A stretch of 64,000 bases of DNA from Acidovorax sp. A1169 (GTDB lineage: Bacteria; Pseudomonadota; Gammaproteobacteria; Burkholderiales; Burkholderiaceae_C): positions 88,362 to 152,361 of the forward strand of contig NZ_JAUZDX010000018.1 in NCBI RefSeq assembly GCF_030704685.1. The letters are read 5' to 3'. The notes below the pieces were generated by a model. The model searched no databases and was not told the origin of the DNA. It saw only the letters and a program-made list of their open reading frames with translations. Both the position numbers and the translations under genes were made by a program. Shown one piece after another: positions 1 through 8,010 of this stretch. Every line of letters begins with the position of its first letter. The stretch's first letter is position 1.

Positions 1-49
1 TGGACCAACTGTTCGCCCAGTAGTGCACACCCACAAGGAGACACCCGCC

Positions 50-517
50 ATGTCCACCGATATCGCAGGCGCCCTGCAGAAACTCACGCCCTTCGTGGGC
101 ACCTGGCACACCACCGGCACCGTGGTCGCGACCTCGGCGGCCTACAGGGCCACGGACATCTACGAATGGCTGCCGAGCGGGCACTTCCTGGTGCACCGCT
201 GGGATGCACAGATGCCCGATGGCAGGTCGCAAGGCATCGAGATCATTGGCCCCGATGCGCCGGACGGCGCGGATGGCTCGGACGACGCGGCAAGGGGGCA
301 CTACACCATGCAGTCGTTCGACAGCACAGGCAAGGCGGACACCATGCGCGCCATCGTGGACGGCAAGCAGGTGGCCTTCGACGGCAACGGAGTCCGCTTT
401 CGCGGCGCATTCAACGGCAACGGAACTGAAATGGCCGGGACATGGTCGCTGCGCGCAGAAGGCAGCAGTCAGGACTGGGAACCGTGGATGACGGTGGTGC
501 TCCGGCGCAGCAATTGA
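50..517 (+). CDS. Small lipocalin-like (DUF1579-type) protein
   Basis: A 155-residue protein with no signal peptide or membrane segment. The N-terminal pattern 'FVGTWHTTG' followed by alternating hydrophobic strands and 'MAGTWSLR' near the C-terminus resembles the small beta-barrel proteins annotated as DUF1579 or calycin-like; that assignment is by resemblance only. The start at 50 is preferred over an in-frame ATG at 23 because AAGGAG lies at 35-40, nine bases upstream. It runs towards the minus-strand gene ending at 557, so it is not part of the J-domain block. Function is unknown. Confidence 0.6.
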   Translation: MSTDIAGALQKLTPFVGTWHTTGTVVATSAAYRATDIYEWLPSGHFLVHRWDAQMPDGRSQGIEIIGPDAPDGADGSDDAARGHYTMQSFDSTGKADTMRAIVDGKQVAFDGNGVRFRGAFNGNGTEMAGTWSLRAEGSSQDWEPWMTVVLRRSN

Positions 518-556
518 TCCGGCCACATCGGACGTGCACCAGTCGCTGACAACCGG

Positions 557-1831
557 TCAGCCCGCCACCACGTTGCACTCCCGGCGCAGCAGCGCCAGGG
601 CATCGTGCATCTGGTAGTCCATGTCGCTCAGCAGCGTGGCCTGCGACTCCTGCACGAAGCTGTTCCACAGGTCCACATAGTCGGCCTGGCGTGCGCCAGG
701 CGCATTGGCGCGGATGAAATCCGCGGCCAGCGCGGGCTGCCAGCCGCTCTTGCGCAGCTTGCGCACCAGGCTGGCGGCGGTCTTTTCGGTCAGCACGGTC
801 TTTTTGGGCGTGCCGGTGGCCAGACACAGGAACAGAGTGAGCAGGCTGGGCTCGTCCTCGTTGCCCTGCACCGTCTTCGCCCAGGTCTTGCTGGCGGGCT
901 GGGGCGCATCGCCCTCCTCGTCCAGGTCGGCCAGGTTGCGGTGGTAGTCGTCCACCTCGGCCAGCGGGTCGTCGAGCAGAAAATAGCGCGCGCGGAAACC
1001 GCTGGTGGGCCGCAGCAGGTTGCGCAGCGGGGTGGCAGCGTCGAGCAGCTTGGGCAGGTCGGCCAGCACGGCAGCGCGCTGCGCCTCCACCACGTCCTTC
1101 AGGTCCACAGGCAGGCCCGGCGGCAGCGACAGCCTGACCTGGTCGGCCGTGGTCTTCTTCTTGCGGTGGGCGGTGGCGATCTTCTCGAACACCACGGCGT
1201 TGGGCCAGTCACCCACCTTGGGGGCCAGGGCCTGCAGCAGCAAGCCGGCGCGGACCACGGCCTCGGCGTCGGCGCCCGACTCTTCGAGCGCATCGTCGTC
1301 CAGGTCGTACTGCTCGGCCATCCACCGGGCGGCGCTGATGGCCGCTGCGATCTGGCTGCGGCGCACCAGCTCGGCGCGGTAATCGGCATGGCTGCGCAGG
1401 GACCACACGGCCAGCAGCGGCGTTTCGGCATCGGCACAGCCGCCCATGCCGAAGTTGCTGCTCTCGGGCATGGCGATCAGGCGCTTGAGCATGTCCGAGC
1501 CGCCCTTGGAGCGCGACAGGAAGGAGTTGTCGCGCAGCGACACCGCCGCCTTCTGCAGGTCGCCCTCCGTGGTGTCCAGCAGGTACAGGCTGATCATGTT
1601 GACCATGCGGTCACGGGCCTTTTCCAGCTCCGGGCGCAGGAACTCGCTGCCGAAGTAGCGTGCGATCTGCACCATGCCCTTGGGGGCGTCGGTGTTCATC
1701 GCAGCCAACTTCGCCGCGTCGATGATGCCGTGCGCCACGCCGTGGGCCAGGGCCTTTTCAAAGAACGGGCGCGCGTCGTGCAGTTGCAGCGCGTTGGCCG
1801 CCGGCGCAGAAGACATTTCGTGCTCGGACAT
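557..1831 (-). CDS. Unrecognised 424-residue protein, last gene of the J-domain block
   Basis: I do not recognise this family. The protein is soluble, largely helical by composition, without signal peptide or membrane span. It has an acidic patch near residues 205-215 (DLDDDALEESGAD) and a basic KKKTT segment shortly after. The gene follows the previous reading frame by only eight bases, so it is almost certainly cotranscribed. The start at 1831 gives a protein beginning MSEHEMSS; a second ATG at 1816 is also possible, and neither has a strong ribosome binding site, which fits translational coupling. Its place at the end of a run that begins with a J-domain protein suggests a role with a chaperone client, but that is inference from context. 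Confidence 0.7.
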   Translation of the reverse strand: MSEHEMSSAPAANALQLHDARPFFEKALAHGVAHGIIDAAKLAAMNTDAPKGMVQIARYFGSEFLRPELEKARDRMVNMISLYLLDTTEGDLQKAAVSLRDNSFLSRSKGGSDMLKRLIAMPESSNFGMGGCADAETPLLAVWSLRSHADYRAELVRRSQIAAAISAARWMAEQYDLDDDALEESGADAEAVVRAGLLLQALAPKVGDWPNAVVFEKIATAHRKKKTTADQVRLSLPPGLPVDLKDVVEAQRAAVLADLPKLLDAATPLRNLLRPTSGFRARYFLLDDPLAEVDDYHRNLADLDEEGDAPQPASKTWAKTVQGNEDEPSLLTLFLCLATGTPKKTVLTEKTAASLVRKLRKSGWQPALAADFIRANAPGARQADYVDLWNSFVQESQATLLSDMDYQMHDALALLRRECNVVAG

Positions 1832-1839
1832 GAAGAAAG

Positions 1840-2595
1840 TCAGATAGCCGACTCTTCGTCGGATGCGCGCGCAGCAGGCGTCGCCTTGCCGCGGTCGGTC
1901 TCGCTGGTCTCGAACTTGCCGTCGTCCTCTTCGGCCGCCTCGTCGCCCTCCTCCAGGCCCAGGTCGAAGGCACGGGCCTTGGCGCGCAGCACCAGCAGGG
2001 TTTCGATGAACAGGTCGCGGCACTCATAGCGCAGCAGCCAGGCCATCTGCATCCAGTCGCGGTCGGCCACTTCGTCCTGGTCAATGCGCGGCTGCACATA
2101 GCCCGAGGCCAGCAGTTCGTCGTCGGTCAGCGTGGGGCCGTAGTCTTCCACCGCGTCGAAAGTGCCGGTGCGGGCAAAGGCCTCGATGCGGCTCCACTTT
2201 TCGGCAAAGTAGTTGGCCAGGGCTTCGCTGCCGCCCTCCAGGTCGCCAATGGCGGTGAGAAAGGCCACGGGGTCGGCATCGTCGCGAAACACCACGGCAT
2301 TGACCATGTTGCGCAGGTGCGTGTGGGTGAGGTCCTTGTACTGCTTTTCGAGCACCATGGCGCGCGCAAACTGCTCGGGCGTGACCAGCAGGTTGACCAC
2401 CGAGGCCTTGGAGTCGTCGTACTCGCGCATCACGGCCAGGATGTCCTTGGGCGCGAGCTGGTCGAGCACCACCATCAGGGCGTTGTCGCCATCGGTGTCG
2501 GCCAGCTCGGCCAGCGCCGACTCGGCGCCCACGATGTCGCCGGCCGCGATGAGGCTGGTGGTCTTGGTGATCAGGGCCAGGTGGCTATTGCTCAT
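1840..2595 (-). CDS. Unrecognised 251-residue acidic protein of the J-domain block
   Basis: The protein has two regions. The first, about residues 1-195, is a helical part with paired short helices ('SALAELADTDGDNALMVVLDQL', a repeat-like look). The second is a very acidic, low-complexity tail (GLEEGDEAAEEDDGKF and onwards) that is probably disordered. No catalytic motif, signal peptide or membrane segment is visible. It is transcribed with the 424-residue gene downstream (8-base gap) and separated from the 191-residue gene upstream by 156 bases holding a dispersed repeat. An acidic disordered tail is also present in the upstream partner. Function unknown; I make no family assignment. Confidence 0.7.
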   Translation of the reverse strand: MSNSHLALITKTTSLIAAGDIVGAESALAELADTDGDNALMVVLDQLAPKDILAVMREYDDSKASVVNLLVTPEQFARAMVLEKQYKDLTHTHLRNMVNAVVFRDDADPVAFLTAIGDLEGGSEALANYFAEKWSRIEAFARTGTFDAVEDYGPTLTDDELLASGYVQPRIDQDEVADRDWMQMAWLLRYECRDLFIETLLVLRAKARAFDLGLEEGDEAAEEDDGKFETSETDRGKATPAARASDEESAI

Positions 2596-2679
2596 GGCGG
2601 TTTTCCTTTAATTTATCCGTTGCGCCATGCGGTACCCGCAGGCCTTTGAAACTGGAGCTCCAAAGGCCAGGGCCGCCGC

Positions 2680-2751
2680 GCAAGGGCCGCCCCGCCGCGC
2701 TGGCGGCGTCCCCCTTTGGGGGGAAGGCGCGAGGCGACTCAGGGGGGGGCT
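2680..2751. repeat. Dispersed GC-rich intergenic repeat, copy 1
   Basis: Immediately beyond the stop codon of the 191-residue gene lies a block containing GGGCCGCCCCGCCGC, GGCGTCCCCC, then GGGGGAAGGCGCGA and GCGACTCAGGGGG. The two arms GTCCCCC and GGGGGAAG can pair into a short hairpin. The same ordered motifs recur at 7905-8006 at the same distance from another stop codon. It may act as a terminator-like or mRNA-stabilising hairpin, or simply be a spreading repeat. Confidence 0.75.
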
Positions 2752-3327
2752 TCATGCTTTTCGGTCAAAGCCTACGTCGGACAGCCAGTTGTCGCTGGCC
2801 TCGTCGCGCGAGCGGGCGTTGTGCGGGTCGGCGGCGTCGTCAGCGCTCAGGTTGTCGTAATCGTCGTCGTGCTCGGCGGCGTCTTCGCCATCGCCCTCTT
2901 CCTCGGCGTCGGCATGCTGGGCCGCAGGCGCCAGGCGCGAATGCACGTGCAGGTACTCCAGGCCCGCCGCCACGGCCATGAAGCGCTCGCCACCGGGCTC
3001 GGCCAATACCGTCTTCGCCAGGCCTGCAGCCCAGGGTTCGAGCAGCACGGCGCCATCGGCCAGGGTGCCCCAGGCCGGCAGGTCGTCAGCGCCCCGGCCG
3101 ATCAGGCTCTCCAGCGCGGCAGGCCGCGCAAAGCGAAAGCCCTGGTGAAAGACCACAGCCACCATCTCGGGGGCCAGCTCCATCATCTGCACGAGAAAGG
3201 CGATTTCGCTGCGCTTTTGCGTGAGCCGCTTGCGCAGCACGTCCTTGCCTTCGGAATCCTGGGTCAGGTCATCGAGCTCGGCCTGGTAGGCCGAACGCAG
3301 GTCATAAAAATAAGGAGAGAGTTTCAC
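2752..3327 (-). CDS. Unrecognised 191-residue protein coupled to a J-domain protein
   Basis: A helical N-terminal half (about residues 1-120, with 'RKRLTQKRSEIAFLVQMMEL' and 'FHQGFRFARPAALESLIGRG') is followed by an acidic low-complexity stretch (AEEEGDGEDAAEHDDDYD, about 141-158) and a short polar tail. There is no signal peptide or membrane segment and no motif I can name. Its ATG overlaps the TGA of the J-domain gene in an ATGA arrangement, so the two proteins are translationally coupled and likely made in matching amounts. That is the best clue to function: a partner or client-recognition subunit for the J-domain protein (inference). Confidence 0.72.
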   Translation of the reverse strand: MKLSPYFYDLRSAYQAELDDLTQDSEGKDVLRKRLTQKRSEIAFLVQMMELAPEMVAVVFHQGFRFARPAALESLIGRGADDLPAWGTLADGAVLLEPWAAGLAKTVLAEPGGERFMAVAAGLEYLHVHSRLAPAAQHADAEEEGDGEDAAEHDDDYDNLSADDAADPHNARSRDEASDNWLSDVGFDRKA

Positions 3328-3608
3328 GAAGGAAGAATGCCTTGGGTATAGGTGTGCCAGATTTCCTGGGCGGTCTGCAGCGGGTCGTCCAGCAGGTTGC
3401 GGCGGCGGTTGTCGTCGTAGGCCTGGCGGGCCTCGTCGTCGGACAGCACGTCGTACGCCTTCTGGACCAACTGGAAGCGCTGCGCAGCATCGGGCGCCGG
3501 GTTGCGGTCCGGGTGGTAGAAGGCCGCCTTCTGGCGGTAGGCCTTCTTGATGTCGGCGAGCGAGGCGTTGGCCGCCAGCCCGAGGGCAGCATAGTGGTCT
3601 GCGGTCAT
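3324..3608 (-). CDS. Stand-alone J-domain protein (94 residues)
   Basis: Almost the whole protein is one J domain: 'HYAALGLAANASLADIKKAYR' forms helices I-II, the invariant HPD tripeptide is at residues 32-34, and 'FQLVQKAYDVLSD' forms helix III. There is no G/F region, zinc finger or client-binding domain, so on its own it can recruit and stimulate an Hsp70 but has nothing obvious to bind substrate with. It lies between YebC upstream (52-base gap) and three unrecognised proteins downstream, the first overlapping by four bases. The usual reading of such an arrangement is that the partner genes supply the client specificity. Confidence 0.88.
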   Translation of the reverse strand: MTADHYAALGLAANASLADIKKAYRQKAAFYHPDRNPAPDAAQRFQLVQKAYDVLSDDEARQAYDDNRRRNLLDDPLQTAQEIWHTYTQGILPS

Positions 3609-3659
3609 GGATTTGAAGGGTTGCTGCGGCCAGGCGCTGGCCTCGCAGCCACCAGCCTT

Positions 3660-4373
3660 TTAACCACCCAGGCTCACGTAAACGTTCTGCACGTCGTCGT
3701 TGGAGTCGATGGCCGCCAGAAAGGTTTCCACTTCTTCCAGCTGTTCTGCCGTGAGGTTGGCGGGGTTCACCGGGTTCTTGGGCTTGTAGCCCAGCTTGGC
3801 CGACAGCACCGTGAAGCCCTGGGCCGGCAGCGCGCGGCTCACCAGATCCAGGTCGGTCGGGTCGGTCCAGAAGGTGGTGGTGCCTTCTTCGTCGCCGGCT
3901 TCAAAGTCCTGCGCACCGGCCTCGATGGCGGCCAGTTCGGGGTCGGCACCGGCGCTGGCGGGCTCGGCTTCGATCATGCCCACGTGGTTGAAGTCCCAGG
4001 CCACCGAGCCGGAGGTACCCAGTTGGCCCTTGCGGAACAGCACGCGCATCTCGGGCGCAGTGCGGTTGACGTTGTCGGTCAGGCACTCGACCATCACGGC
4101 CACTTGGTGCGGGGCAAAGCCCTCATAGATCACGTGTTCGTAGTTGACCGCGTCGGCGCCCGTGCCCGAGCCCTTCTTGATGGCGCGCTCCAGCGTTTCC
4201 TTGGGCATGGAGACCTTGCGGGCCTGCTCGACCACGAGCCGCAGGCGTGCATTGCCGGCCGGGTCGGCACCGCCGCGCGCAGCGACCATGATTTCCTTGA
4301 CCAGCTTGCCAAACAGCTTGCCCTTGGCATCAGCGACCTGTGCCTTGCCTTTTGCTTTCCACTGCGCGCCCAT
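3660..4373 (-). CDS. YebC/TACO1-family protein
   Basis: Full-length 237-residue member: 'MGAQWKAKGKAQVADAKGKL' gives the conserved start (MAGHSKWHNIK in the commonest subtype, here the shorter MGAQWKAKGK version), followed by 'KLVKEIMVAARGGADP', 'RLVVEQARKVSMPKETLERAI' and 'EGFAP'. Family members were annotated as transcriptional regulators (PmpR) and more recently linked to ribosome rescue at polyproline or stalling motifs; which applies here cannot be read from sequence. It is first in a minus-strand run that continues into the J-domain gene. The ATG at 4373 is preceded by an AGGAAGAGAT stretch that serves as ribosome binding site. Confidence 0.9.
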   Translation of the reverse strand: MGAQWKAKGKAQVADAKGKLFGKLVKEIMVAARGGADPAGNARLRLVVEQARKVSMPKETLERAIKKGSGTGADAVNYEHVIYEGFAPHQVAVMVECLTDNVNRTAPEMRVLFRKGQLGTSGSVAWDFNHVGMIEAEPASAGADPELAAIEAGAQDFEAGDEEGTTTFWTDPTDLDLVSRALPAQGFTVLSAKLGYKPKNPVNPANLTAEQLEEVETFLAAIDSNDDVQNVYVSLGG

Positions 4374-4593
4374 GTTGGATCTCTTCCTAGGTGGTGTATT
4401 GGTTGTTGGCGCGCCAGGGCGCCCAAATGGAGGTCAAGGGCTGGGATCGGGGGCCGCAGGGCGTTGTAAAAAAGCCGCAGGGCACAACCCAGCCGAACCC
4501 TGTAGGGTACCACTGTCACACCATCGGCCCGCAGGTATTTGTGCATGCCCCTGCCGGGGTAATCTCGGAGCCTGCAATCTTCGTGGAGACCGG

Positions 4594-5823
4594 ATGCTCA
4601 ACACCCTGTGGCTGGGTTTTTTCGTCGTCGCCGCCGTGGCGGCCTTTGCCCAGTGGCTGGTGGGCGGCAATGCGCAGATTTTCGGCGCCATGGTCGAGGC
4701 ACTGTTCGCCATGGCCAAGCTCTCGGTCGAGGTGATGGTGCTGCTGTTCGGCACGCTCACCCTGTGGCTGGGCTTTTTGCGCATTGCCGAAAAGGCCGGC
4801 ATCGTCGACGCCCTCGCCCGCTGGCTGGCGCCGCTGTTCGCCAAGCTGATGCCCGAGGTGCCGCGCGGCCACCCGTCGCTGGGGCTGATCACGCTGAACT
4901 TTGCCGCCAACGCGCTGGGGCTGGACAACGCGGCCACGCCCATGGGCCTGAAAGCCATGCGCTCGCTGCAAGAGCTCAACCCCCGGCCCGACACCGCCAC
5001 CAACGCGCAGATTCTGTTCCTGGTGCTCAATGCGTCGTCGCTCACCTTGCTACCGGTCACCATCTTCATGTACCGCATGCAGCAGGGCGCGCCCGACCCG
5101 ACGCTGGTGTTTCTGCCCATCCTGCTGGCCACCTCCGTCTCCACCCTGGTCGGGCTCGTGACCGTGGCGGTGGTGCAGCGACTGCCGCTGTGGCACCCGG
5201 TGGTGCTGGCCTACCTGCTGCCCGTGGCGCTGCTGCTGGGCGGCTTCATGGCCTTGCTGACCACGCTGAGCGCGGCGGCGCTGGCCAGCCTGTCGTCGCT
5301 GCTGGGCAACCTCACGCTGTTCACGCTGGTGGTGATGTTCGTGGTGCTGGGCGCCTGGCGCAAGGTGGCCGTGTACGAGGCCTTCATCGAGGGTGCGCGC
5401 GAGGGCTTCGACGTGGCAAAGGGCCTGCTGCCCTACCTGGTGGCCATGCTGAGCGCGGTGGGCGTGTTCCGCGCCTCGGGCGCGCTGGGCTATGTGCTCG
5501 ACGCGATCCGCTGGTGCGTGGAAGCGGTCGGCGCCGACACGCGCTTTGTGGACGCCCTGCCCACGGCCCTGGTCAAGCCCTTCTCGGGCAGCGCCGCGCG
5601 CGCGATGCTCATCGAGACCATGCAGACCCAGGGCGTGGACAGCTTTGCCGCCCGCGCGGCCGCCATCATCCAGGGTAGCACCGAGACCACCTTCTATGTG
5701 CTGGCGGTGTACTTTGGCGCGGTGGGCATACAGCGTGCGCGGCATGCGGTGGCCTGTGCGCTGCTGGCGGAGCTGGCCGGCGTGATCGCAGCGATTGCTG
5801 TCTGCTACTGGTTTTTTGGCTAA
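4594..5823 (+). CDS. SpmA-SpmB fusion, nucleoside-recognition (Gate) membrane protein
   Basis: A 409-residue integral membrane protein. The first half matches SpmA ('LNFAANALGLDNAATPMGLKA' region about residues 105-125, then 'LFLVLNASSLTLLP'), the second half SpmB ('GLLPYLVAMLSAVGVFRASG', 'KPFSGSAARAMLIE', 'GSTETTFYVLAVYFG'). In spore formers these are two separate genes; here they are one chain, as in many non-sporulating proteobacteria. The Gate domain is thought to belong to transporters, substrate unknown. Start chosen at 4594 because GGAG sits at 4585-4588; the frame is open further upstream but that part reads as antisense to YebC. Its stop overlaps the end of the convergent AraC gene by four bases. 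Confidence 0.85.
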   Translation: MLNTLWLGFFVVAAVAAFAQWLVGGNAQIFGAMVEALFAMAKLSVEVMVLLFGTLTLWLGFLRIAEKAGIVDALARWLAPLFAKLMPEVPRGHPSLGLITLNFAANALGLDNAATPMGLKAMRSLQELNPRPDTATNAQILFLVLNASSLTLLPVTIFMYRMQQGAPDPTLVFLPILLATSVSTLVGLVTVAVVQRLPLWHPVVLAYLLPVALLLGGFMALLTTLSAAALASLSSLLGNLTLFTLVVMFVVLGAWRKVAVYEAFIEGAREGFDVAKGLLPYLVAMLSAVGVFRASGALGYVLDAIRWCVEAVGADTRFVDALPTALVKPFSGSAARAMLIETMQTQGVDSFAARAAAIIQGSTETTFYVLAVYFGAVGIQRARHAVACALLAELAGVIAAIAVCYWFFG

Positions 5824-6785
5824 AGCGCTACTGCCTCCACCCGCCGCTCGCTCCCCGGCGACCGCCCCGACCAGCGCTTGTACGCCCGGCTGAACGCCGC
5901 CTCCGACTGGTAGCCCAGGCTGTCGGCCAGTTCGGCCAGGCGCACCTGGCCCTCTTGCAGGCGCGACTGGGCCAGCGCCATGCGCCACAGGGTGAGGTAC
6001 TGCATCACCGGCATGCCCACAGATGCCGCGAAGCGCGCGGCAAAGGCCGAGCGCGACATGGCCACCGCGCTGGCCAGCGAGGCCAGCGTCCACGGGGTGC
6101 CGGGCTGCTCGTGCATGAGCACCAGGGCCGGGCCGAGCTGGGCGTCCTGCAGGGCGCCGAGCCAGCCGGTGCGCGCGCCCGGGTCGTTCTGCAGCCAGGT
6201 GCGGATGGCCTGCAGCACCAGTACATCGGCCAGGCGCGTGGCCACGGCCTCGCCACCGGGTTTGAGGTGCTGCACCTCGTCCTGTAGCAGTGCCAGGATG
6301 GGCGAGAGCCAGTTCGATGGCCCGAGCGACTGCCCGCTCAGCACGATCTGGCGCGGCAGCGCATGCACCAGGCGGCGCGCCAGCACGTCGTCGAAGCGCA
6401 CGGCACCACAGACCAGGGAAACCGGAGCAGTGCCCTCCCCATGGCGCATGATTTCGAAGCGGCCACCGAGCTGCACGCGCGGCAGGTCGAAGAAGGCATC
6501 GGCCCGTGACGTGGCGGTAGACAGCAGGTCATGCCCCTCGCCGCGCGGCACCAGCGCGAAATCGCCCGCGCGCAGCAGCACGGGCTCGGCCCCCGGCACG
6601 CGCAGCCAGCATTCGCCGGCCGTGATGGCATGGAACATCAGGCAGCCCGGGATCGGCGGCAGCGCTATGCCCAGCGGCGGGTGCAGGTAGGAGTAGCAGT
6701 AGATCACGCCCGTCATGCGCAACAGGTGCAAGGCCCGGCCCAGTGGGTCGGTGGCGGCAGAAGCGGCTTCAACCTGGATATCCAT
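5820..6785 (-). CDS. AraC-family transcriptional regulator with cupin sensor
   Basis: 321 residues. Residues about 25-215 form an AraC-type cupin sensor ('GDFALVPRGEGHDLL' is the cupin strand pattern), and the C-terminal 100 residues contain two helix-turn-helix motifs ('TLASLASAVAMSRSAFAARF' and 'RLAELADSLGYQSEAAFSRA'). It belongs to the subgroup with cupin_6-like sensors that commonly sits beside the oxidoreductase or hydrolase it controls. It is transcribed away from the NmrA-type reductase with 120 bases between the two starts, so that gene is the likely target. The ligand is unknown. Confidence 0.9.
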   Translation of the reverse strand: MDIQVEAASAATDPLGRALHLLRMTGVIYCYSYLHPPLGIALPPIPGCLMFHAITAGECWLRVPGAEPVLLRAGDFALVPRGEGHDLLSTATSRADAFFDLPRVQLGGRFEIMRHGEGTAPVSLVCGAVRFDDVLARRLVHALPRQIVLSGQSLGPSNWLSPILALLQDEVQHLKPGGEAVATRLADVLVLQAIRTWLQNDPGARTGWLGALQDAQLGPALVLMHEQPGTPWTLASLASAVAMSRSAFAARFAASVGMPVMQYLTLWRMALAQSRLQEGQVRLAELADSLGYQSEAAFSRAYKRWSGRSPGSERRVEAVAL

Positions 6786-6905
6786 GCCACATCCTAAGCC
6801 GGTCTGGACGAATGATCAATAAACACCGACCTTTCATCATTGGCATGCCTGCCACTCCCCAAGACACTGGACGCCTGTTTGTTCAACAACCCCCTGGAGT
6901 TCCAC

Positions 6906-7802
6906 ATGTCAGACATCGCCGTAATGGGTGCCACCGGCCACACGGGCAGCGTGATCGCCCGCAATCTCCTTGCCCTGGGCCACCGCGTGTGCGCCATGGG
7001 CCGCTCGGCCGAGCGGCTCGACGCCTTGCGCCAGCAGGGTGCGCAGGTGATCGTGGGCGACTGTGCCGACCCGGCCTACCTCACCCGCGCCTTCGAAGGT
7101 GCCGACGCCGTCTACGCCATGATGCCCTTCGACCCCACGGCCCCCGGCTTCATGGAACTGCAGCGCGCGCAAGGCCGGGCCATCGCGGAGGCACTGCAGG
7201 CAGCCCGCGTGCCCCATGTAGTGGCGCTCAGCAGCCTGGGCGCAGACCAGCCCACTGGCACCGGTGTACTGACCAGCCTGTACGAGCAGGAGCAGCGCCT
7301 GCGCACGCTGCAGCAAAGCCATGTGCTGATGCTGCGCCCCGCCATGTTCTTCGAAGGCCTGTTCAACCTGCTGCCCGGCGTGAAGTACGGCGGTAGCCTG
7401 GCCGATGCCTTCGCGCCCGGCCTGCCCATCCCCATGATCGCCACGCGCGACATTGCCGACGCCGCCACCGGGGCACTGGACCAGCGCGGCTGGACCGGCC
7501 ACAGCGTGCGTGAGCTGCTGGGGCCCGGGGACCTGAGCCACGAGCAGCTCGCCGCCTTCGTGGGCGGGATGATCGGCCAGCCGGCGCTGGTCTACCAGCA
7601 ACTGCCCTATGACGACGCCGCCCAGGGCATGGCCCAGGCCGGCATCGCACCCGACCTGGCCCAGTTGCTCGCGGAGATGGCACGCGGCATCAACGAAGGG
7701 CGCGTGCGCTCGGTGGAGGGTCGCAATGCGCGCAATTCCACCGCCACCCCACTCCAGTCGCTGGCCCCGGCACTCAAGGAAGCATACGAGGCCCTGCCCT
7801 AG
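6906..7802 (+). CDS. NmrA/YwnB-type NAD(P)-binding reductase
   Basis: 298 residues. An N-terminal Rossmann motif 'GATGHTGSVIARNLL' (about residues 7-21) is followed by 'VGDCADPAYLTRAFEGADAVY', the usual second acidic turn and helix of atypical short-chain reductases in the NmrA group. These bind NAD(P) and may be redox sensors or quinone reductases; the catalytic Tyr-Lys pair of classical SDRs is not evident. Start at 6906 is supported by GGAG at 6896-6899, six bases upstream. Divergent from the AraC regulator, its probable controller. The last codons run up to 7802, after which comes a 208-base gap with a dispersed repeat. Confidence 0.85.
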   Translation: MSDIAVMGATGHTGSVIARNLLALGHRVCAMGRSAERLDALRQQGAQVIVGDCADPAYLTRAFEGADAVYAMMPFDPTAPGFMELQRAQGRAIAEALQAARVPHVVALSSLGADQPTGTGVLTSLYEQEQRLRTLQQSHVLMLRPAMFFEGLFNLLPGVKYGGSLADAFAPGLPIPMIATRDIADAATGALDQRGWTGHSVRELLGPGDLSHEQLAAFVGGMIGQPALVYQQLPYDDAAQGMAQAGIAPDLAQLLAEMARGINEGRVRSVEGRNARNSTATPLQSLAPALKEAYEALP

Positions 7803-7904
7803 AAAGAAAGAGAAGGCTGTCACCCATATACCGCCTTCCCCCCCCAATGCGACGATGCGCTGGCGCCGCGTATGCAACTGGCGCTACCCGAGCCAGTGCC
7901 CCCG

Positions 7905-8006
7905 TGCAAGGGCCGCCCCGCCGCACCGGGGGCGTCCCCCTCCCCGCATTGCGCAGCAATGCGAGAGAGAGGGGGAAGGCGCGAAGCGACTCAGGGGGTG
8001 CTTCAT
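7905..8006. repeat. Dispersed GC-rich intergenic repeat, copy 2
   Basis: Ordered motifs GGGCCGCCCCGCCGCACC, GGCGTCCCCC, a central GCATTGCGCAGCAATGC hairpin, then GGGGGAAGGCGCGAAGCG and ACTCAGGGGG. It ends just beyond the stop codon of the ZIP transporter gene. It is the longer version of the element at 2680-2751, differing mainly by the added central palindrome. Read on the minus strand it begins right after the stop codon, so it would be the 3' end of the ZIP transcript. Confidence 0.75.
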
Positions 8007-8010
8007 TTCA

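Noticed and set aside
605..2029. Long plus-strand open frame of 474 codons opposite the 424- and 251-residue genes
   Set aside because: It is antisense to two credible genes, has low-complexity composition (Gly, Gln, His, Val runs) and no domain pattern; typical of high-GC DNA.
6811..6841. AATGAT and ATCATT arms considered as an AraC or Fur operator
   Set aside because: The arms are six bases and 19 bases apart, too weak to claim; AraC sites are usually direct repeats.
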